19,968 nt of DNA from JADCRZ01 sp039921525 (GTDB lineage: Bacteria > Bacteroidota > Bacteroidia > Chitinophagales > Chitinophagaceae). The position numbers were made by a program, and so were the translations under genes. Below are positions 15,669 through 19,968 of the stretch, in pieces (the first letter of the stretch is position 1; every line of letters starts with the position of its first letter). The stretch lies in contig JBDSBP010000319.1 of NCBI GenBank assembly GCA_039921525.1, forward strand, positions 1 through 19,968. Reading direction: 5' to 3'. The notes beneath the pieces were generated by a model. It saw only the letters and a list, made by a program, of their open reading frames with translations, was not told the origin of the DNA and did no database searches.

Positions 15669-15698
15669 ATTTACAATTATAGAAAAGGATTTGTAAAT
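15669..15698. promoter_or_regulatory. ATTTACAA / TTGTAAAT inverted repeat
   Basis: ATTTACAA (15669-15676) and TTGTAAAT (15691-15698) are perfect inverted copies with 14 bases between them. Half-site centres are about two helical turns apart (22 bases), as expected for a dimeric regulator. It lies 145 bases before the second susC, downstream of the candidate promoter box. The binding protein is unknown. Confidence 0.35.
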
Positions 15699-15843
15699 TG
15701 ATATTATTAAAGATGTTGCTTCCCAAACGGGTAACATTCTTAAAAATTCCTCAACTGATTGCCCCATACCTTATTTAAGCTGTGCCCATTTATCAATGCT
15801 TTAGGTATAACATTATAAAAATTCCCAATTAGTTAAACTGTTT

Positions 15844-18822
15844 ATGATGAAAACAAAAAAACAACTACCGGCAATCTTTGCCATTGCGTTTTTTACGATT
15901 TTATTGTTATCAACTTTCCTGGTGACTGCTCAGAACACCATAGTGTCAGGAATTGTAAAAGATGAGAAGGGTCCGTTGCAGGGTGCCTCTGTTACCCTGA
16001 AATCGAATACTAAAATCGGCGCTACCACGGATGAAAACGGGCGATACAACCTTACGGTTCCTGCAGGCAGCGTTTTAGTATTCACTTTCAAAGGCTACAA
16101 ATTATCAGAGATGCCAGTGAATGGCAGAACCGCCGTAGATGCTGTTTTACAGGCAGAAACGGATATTTTAAATGATGTGGTGATTGTTGGTTATACCTCT
16201 AAACAAAGGTCGCAGATCTCCAGCTCGGTGTCGATAGTTTCTGGCAAAGAACTGAACGATGTAACTTCCAGTAATATCACTAGTTTGTTACAGGGAAAAG
16301 CACCGGGAGTGGTCGTTTCAAATTCATCAGGTAATCCTAATACCAATTCAAATATTGTGATTAGAGGGTCAAGCTCCATATCTGCGGGTTCCGAACCGCT
16401 AACAGTAGTGGATGGCATCATCGGGGGAAGTGCCAACCCGGCCGACGTGGAATCAGTAACAGTGCTAAAAGATGCGTCTGCTACAGGTTTATATGGTTCC
16501 CGTGCAGCAAATGGCGTTATTATAATCACCACCAAATCGGGAAGAGCCGGAAAAACACGCGTTACGGTAAATGCCAACACAGGGTTTAATAAAGTGACCA
16601 TGGGTAATTTTCGCGTAATGAACTCACAGGAAGTATATGATTACGACAAATCATTTTTTACACCGGCAGACTTTGCCAGGGAAAGACCCACCAGCCTGCT
16701 CCAGACGAATACGAACTGGCAAGACCTTACGTACAGAACCGGCATCACCAAAGACTATGAAGTATCTGTTTCCGGTGGCTCCGAAAAAACGCAATTCTAT
16801 ATCTCCGGTATTTACTACAATGAAGAAGGCACCGTACGACATACCGGTATCGAGCGTTTTAATATCCGGACAAATCTTACGCATAAGATAAATGACAAGT
16901 TAAAATTAAGCGTGCGAATCAATGGCAGCAACAGAACAAACGAGAACGAAGCCTCCGGTAATTACGGCGCCATCAGTGCAGCTGTAAACAACATGCCTTT
17001 TGATAATCCTTATAACGCAGACGGAGCCATAAAAATAGGCACGGAGCCTGGCTGGGTAGGAAGAGAACAGGACAACTTCCTCCATGGCTGGCAATATAAC
17101 TTCGACAAGGGCAGGGCTCTATCTGTAGACGGAGACCTTAACCTGGATTATTATATTACACCCAACATAACTTTTTCTACGTATAACCGTGGCAGTTATT
17201 CCAACTCAAAAGGTCAACTGTATTACGATGTAAGATCAAAGGCGGGCAAGGGTTTGGGTGAGCTTACCAATAATTATAGCTATGGCAATAAATTAATTAC
17301 TTCCAACAGGTTAAGCTATGATAAAAAATTCGGCAACCACTCGCTTAACGCTATTATCGTTGCGGAAGCAGAAAAAAATTACGTGGATAATAACAGTCTG
17401 TATGGCTCAAACATAACTCCCGGCCTGCATGTAATGGAAGCCGCCGCTAATATTTTACGACCAAGCTCTAGTCCGGGCTCTACCTCGGAGAATGCATTTA
17501 CAAAAGGCCTGGCACAGGTTGACTACAATTATAATAACCGTTACTTTCTTATTGCATCATTCATTAACGAATCTTCTTCGAGGTTTGGTAAAAATAACCG
17601 CGCAGCGAATTTTTATACATTGGGAGCTTCCTGGATTCTCAGCAACGAAAATTTCATGCGTACACAAACTGTCTTCAACCAGTTAAAGATCAGGGGAAGT
17701 TATGGCTCCACCGGCAACGCTAATATTGGGGATTACCAGGCCCGCGGTTTATACAGTTTCACCTCGCAATATGGAGGAAACCCGGCCGCTATCCCTTACC
17801 AGATCCCGAACGATGACCTTACCTGGGAAAAAGCTCAGTCAACGGATGTTGGTTTAGACATCGGTTTATTCAACAGGATATCATTAAATGTTGACTGGTA
17901 TGAAAAAACTACCAAGGGGCTTTTATTAAATGTTCCATTACCCACCACCAGCGGGTATTCATCTGTTATTCAAAATGTAGGCTCTGTAAAAAATACGGGT
18001 ATAGAATTAAATCTTACTACAAAGAATATCGACGGTCAGGATTTTAAATGGGAAACCCGTTTTAATATCGCCTTTAATAAAAACAAAGTGTTGGTGCTGA
18101 ACCAGGGAAAAGATATAACCACAGGCGATATGCGTGTGAGCGTGGGACGTGACCTGTACACCTGGTACTTCAGGAAATGGGCAGGGGTTAACCCCGCAAA
18201 TGGAGATCCCTTATGGGAACAGATAACCAGTGATGCCAGCGGCAATAAAACGGTAAGTACTACTAATAATTACAACTTGGCCACGCTACAGTTTACCGGC
18301 AAAGCAACGCCGGATTATACGGGGGGTATCAACAACGTGTTCACGTATAAAAGCATTTCGTTAAGCGCCTTTGCCAATTTTGTACATGGCGGTCTTGTAT
18401 ATGATCAAACTTTTTTAGGCTCAGACGGAGCTTATCAAACTTATAACGAAGCAGTATTACAGAGTGGCCAGAAAAGATGGGAAAAAGCAGGAGATATCGC
18501 CACGCATCCCAAAGCAGTGTATGGCGGTAACCTCAACTCAAATAAACCATCTTCCAGGTTCCTGCAGGATGGAAGTTATATCCGTTTGCGAAACGTTACC
18601 CTGGGATATGATCTACCTACTGCCTTCATAAATAAAATACATATCAAAAACATCAGGGTGTATGCAAGTGGCGATAACCTGTGGACAGGCACAAAATTCC
18701 TGGGAATGGATCCTGAAGTAGCCCTGAGTGCCGGTAATGGCGCCACTATTGGCAACTCCGGTAGTTCCTACAAATACCCGATCAGCAAAAAAGTATTATT
18801 TGGTGTTAACATAGAATTTTAA
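15844..18822 (+). CDS. SusC/RagA family TonB-linked outer membrane receptor (second)
   Basis: This 992-residue protein is a second SusC-type TonB-dependent channel. Residues 1-29 form a signal peptide (cleavage likely after VTA29). A CarboxypepD_reg-like domain lies at about 32-104, the TonB box LNDVVIVGY at 109-117, and a plug domain at about 120-240 with LKDASATGLYGSRAANGV (208-225) and IIITTKSG (226-233). A beta-barrel follows, ending in VNIEF. It is clearly different from the first SusC in its plug and loop regions, so the two probably accept different ligands or different sizes of the same ligand. ATGs at 15844 and 15847 are both usable. The partner SusD gene begins 11 bases downstream. 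Confidence 0.96.
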   Translation: MMKTKKQLPAIFAIAFFTILLLSTFLVTAQNTIVSGIVKDEKGPLQGASVTLKSNTKIGATTDENGRYNLTVPAGSVLVFTFKGYKLSEMPVNGRTAVDAVLQAETDILNDVVIVGYTSKQRSQISSSVSIVSGKELNDVTSSNITSLLQGKAPGVVVSNSSGNPNTNSNIVIRGSSSISAGSEPLTVVDGIIGGSANPADVESVTVLKDASATGLYGSRAANGVIIITTKSGRAGKTRVTVNANTGFNKVTMGNFRVMNSQEVYDYDKSFFTPADFARERPTSLLQTNTNWQDLTYRTGITKDYEVSVSGGSEKTQFYISGIYYNEEGTVRHTGIERFNIRTNLTHKINDKLKLSVRINGSNRTNENEASGNYGAISAAVNNMPFDNPYNADGAIKIGTEPGWVGREQDNFLHGWQYNFDKGRALSVDGDLNLDYYITPNITFSTYNRGSYSNSKGQLYYDVRSKAGKGLGELTNNYSYGNKLITSNRLSYDKKFGNHSLNAIIVAEAEKNYVDNNSLYGSNITPGLHVMEAAANILRPSSSPGSTSENAFTKGLAQVDYNYNNRYFLIASFINESSSRFGKNNRAANFYTLGASWILSNENFMRTQTVFNQLKIRGSYGSTGNANIGDYQARGLYSFTSQYGGNPAAIPYQIPNDDLTWEKAQSTDVGLDIGLFNRISLNVDWYEKTTKGLLLNVPLPTTSGYSSVIQNVGSVKNTGIELNLTTKNIDGQDFKWETRFNIAFNKNKVLVLNQGKDITTGDMRVSVGRDLYTWYFRKWAGVNPANGDPLWEQITSDASGNKTVSTTNNYNLATLQFTGKATPDYTGGINNVFTYKSISLSAFANFVHGGLVYDQTFLGSDGAYQTYNEAVLQSGQKRWEKAGDIATHPKAVYGGNLNSNKPSSRFLQDGSYIRLRNVTLGYDLPTAFINKIHIKNIRVYASGDNLWTGTKFLGMDPEVALSAGNGATIGNSGSSYKYPISKKVLFGVNIEF

Positions 18823-18833
18823 AACTTACAATA

Positions 18834-19968
18834 ATGAAAACCACTACAATAAAACATTTACTGCTAGTTACCAGTACGCTGGTAAGTTTGGCCGCTTGTA
18901 ATAAAGACCTTGAACCTTATAATGCCAAATCAGACGACACCGCATTAAGCTCACCTTCCGATCTGCAAACAGCTACCTACGGCGCCTATGCCGGCCTGGT
19001 GAATGCAGACTATACCCTGAATCTCTATTGGATGAGCCAATACCCTGATGATGACGTGGCATTAAGCGGAACAACCAGTAATACCTTATATAACAACTAT
19101 ACCTATACGCATTTTCCTGGTATGGTGAATACAACAGCCTTCTGGAAACAATCGTATAAAGTTATTTATTCCGCGAATCGTATCATTGAAAAAATTAAAG
19201 ACGGTGAATCCACAACACTCGATCAGTTAAAAGGTGAAAACCTTTACCTGAGAGCCATGGCGCATTTTCACCTCGTACGCTTTTTCGGACGCCCCTATCC
19301 GCAGGGCCAGGGCCAAAACCCCGGCATTGTTATAAAAGACAATACGTTAAATGATCAGCCCTCCCGGAAATCCGTGAAGGAAGTGTACGATTTCGTTATA
19401 GCCGACCTGCTTAAAGCAGCGACGCTTATGACGGTAAACAAAAATTCCTGCTTTGCTTCAAAAGAAGTGGCTTATGCTCTTTTGTCAAGGATCTATTTGT
19501 ACAAAGAAGATAATGCAAACGCCATCCTGTATGCGAATAAAGTTATTTCGTCTAACCGGTATAAAATGTTAGAGACAGAGCCTTATAAAAAATACTTCAC
19601 CTCAGTTCCGGAAAATAATACGGAAACAATATTTGCCATGCGTCACACGCAGGCAGATAACCGGTTTAAATCTGCCATCGGAAACCAGTTTTATAATGAC
19701 CCGATTACTCAATCCACCGGTTATGGAGAGAGTTATGCTTCGCAGGTTTTGGTAAACCTGGTTGATCAAAACCCGCAGGACGTTCGGCATAGTTTCATTG
19801 AGCCGCAGCGGAACGCCAGCGGCCAGATGCTTACCCGGGGTAATACACCTAAATATTTTATGAACAAATTCAACTGGCAGGAAGGTGTTGCCAACCTTAG
19901 TTCACCGGTTATTTTACGTCTCGCAGAAATGTACCTGATCAGGGCGGAGGCGAACGCTAAAATGGGTA
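18834..19968 (+). CDS. SusD/RagB family surface lipoprotein (second, cut by window edge)
   Basis: Reading from the ATG at 18834 gives 378 open codons up to the right edge with no stop, so the gene is partial at its 3' end. It starts with a lipoprotein signal, MKTTTIKHLLLVTSTLVSLA, then A-C22-NKD, so Cys22 is the lipidation site. SusD-type features are the early SDLQTATYGAYAGLVN, WKQSYKVIYSANRIIEKI in the first helical pair, GENLYLRAMAHFHLVRFFGR (RagB/SusD N-terminal domain pattern), ASKEVAYALLSRIYLYKEDN and, near the edge, SSPVILRLAEMYLIRAEANA, which is the start of the conserved C-terminal SusD segment. It pairs with the second SusC, 11 bases upstream. About 100-170 residues are probably missing beyond the window. 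Confidence 0.94.
   Translation, partial: MKTTTIKHLLLVTSTLVSLAACNKDLEPYNAKSDDTALSSPSDLQTATYGAYAGLVNADYTLNLYWMSQYPDDDVALSGTTSNTLYNNYTYTHFPGMVNTTAFWKQSYKVIYSANRIIEKIKDGESTTLDQLKGENLYLRAMAHFHLVRFFGRPYPQGQGQNPGIVIKDNTLNDQPSRKSVKEVYDFVIADLLKAATLMTVNKNSCFASKEVAYALLSRIYLYKEDNANAILYANKVISSNRYKMLETEPYKKYFTSVPENNTETIFAMRHTQADNRFKSAIGNQFYNDPITQSTGYGESYASQVLVNLVDQNPQDVRHSFIEPQRNASGQMLTRGNTPKYFMNKFNWQEGVANLSSPVILRLAEMYLIRAEANAKMG

Larger units (their letters stand above)
15356..15843. other. 488-base AT-rich intergenic region
   Basis: I see no gene here. The minus-strand open frame at 15585-15767 has a low-complexity AT-driven sequence and no family features. GCCC/GGGC at 15443-15455 is a short hairpin of a kind common between Bacteroidota genes. 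TATTTTTG at 15598-15605 matches the -7 promoter consensus, and an 8-bp inverted repeat lies at 15669-15698. No hairpin with a strong U-run is visible after the aldolase, so where that transcript ends is unclear. The region most likely holds the promoter and a long leader for the second susC. Confidence 0.6.

Overview
The window looks like part of a Bacteroidota chromosome, most probably a Chitinophagaceae-type soil bacterium. Support for the phylum: two SusC/SusD outer-membrane uptake pairs, lipoproteins with a Cys-Asn-Lys-Asp/Glu start, almost no Shine-Dalgarno sequences, and AT-rich intergenic regions with promoter-like TAnnTTTG boxes. The family-level call is an inference from overall resemblance. 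There is no rRNA, tRNA, CRISPR array, transposase or phage gene in the window.

Layout, left to right. (1) 1-313 is non-coding and carries a GC-rich palindromic repeat pair. (2) A minus-strand pair (2514 to 314) encodes a Tm-1-like UPF0261 protein followed by a TIM-barrel 'phosphoenolpyruvate hydrolase' family protein. (3) Divergent from it, on the plus strand (2779 to 7989), lie a DeoR-family regulator, a SusC and a SusD lipoprotein, closed by a strong hairpin terminator at 8031-8067. (4) A minus-strand group (12090 to 8097) encodes a second DeoR regulator, a DMT-type permease, a short-chain dehydrogenase and an ACS-type MFS permease. (5) Divergent from that, on the plus strand (12301 to 15355), are an AgaS-like SIS-domain isomerase/deaminase, a PfkB sugar kinase and a class II (GatY/KbaY-type) aldolase. 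(6) After a 488-base AT-rich gap comes a second SusC, followed by a SusD that runs off the right edge.

How the genes may work together (inference). The SusC/SusD pairs bring a carbohydrate-like ligand across the outer membrane, and the MFS and DMT permeases are candidates for inner-membrane transport. The SIS protein, kinase and aldolase make a complete tagatose-6-phosphate-type lower pathway: amino-sugar phosphate to ketose phosphate, to ketose bisphosphate, to two trioses. The SDR and ACS transporter suggest that a sugar acid or keto-sugar is also handled. Two DeoR-type repressors, rather than an ECF sigma/anti-sigma or hybrid two-component sensor, sit at the two divergent promoters. No glycoside hydrolase, lyase, sulfatase or N-acetylglucosamine/galactosamine deacetylase is visible, so the substrate is either already small or is processed by genes outside the window.

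The least understood part is the UPF0261/TIM-barrel pair. It has the same order as the domains of fused Tm-1-type proteins, and here it is tied to a sugar-uptake locus. The intergenic regions also hold short heptamer tandem repeats with inverted copies, and several clear inverted or helically phased repeats that are good operator candidates.
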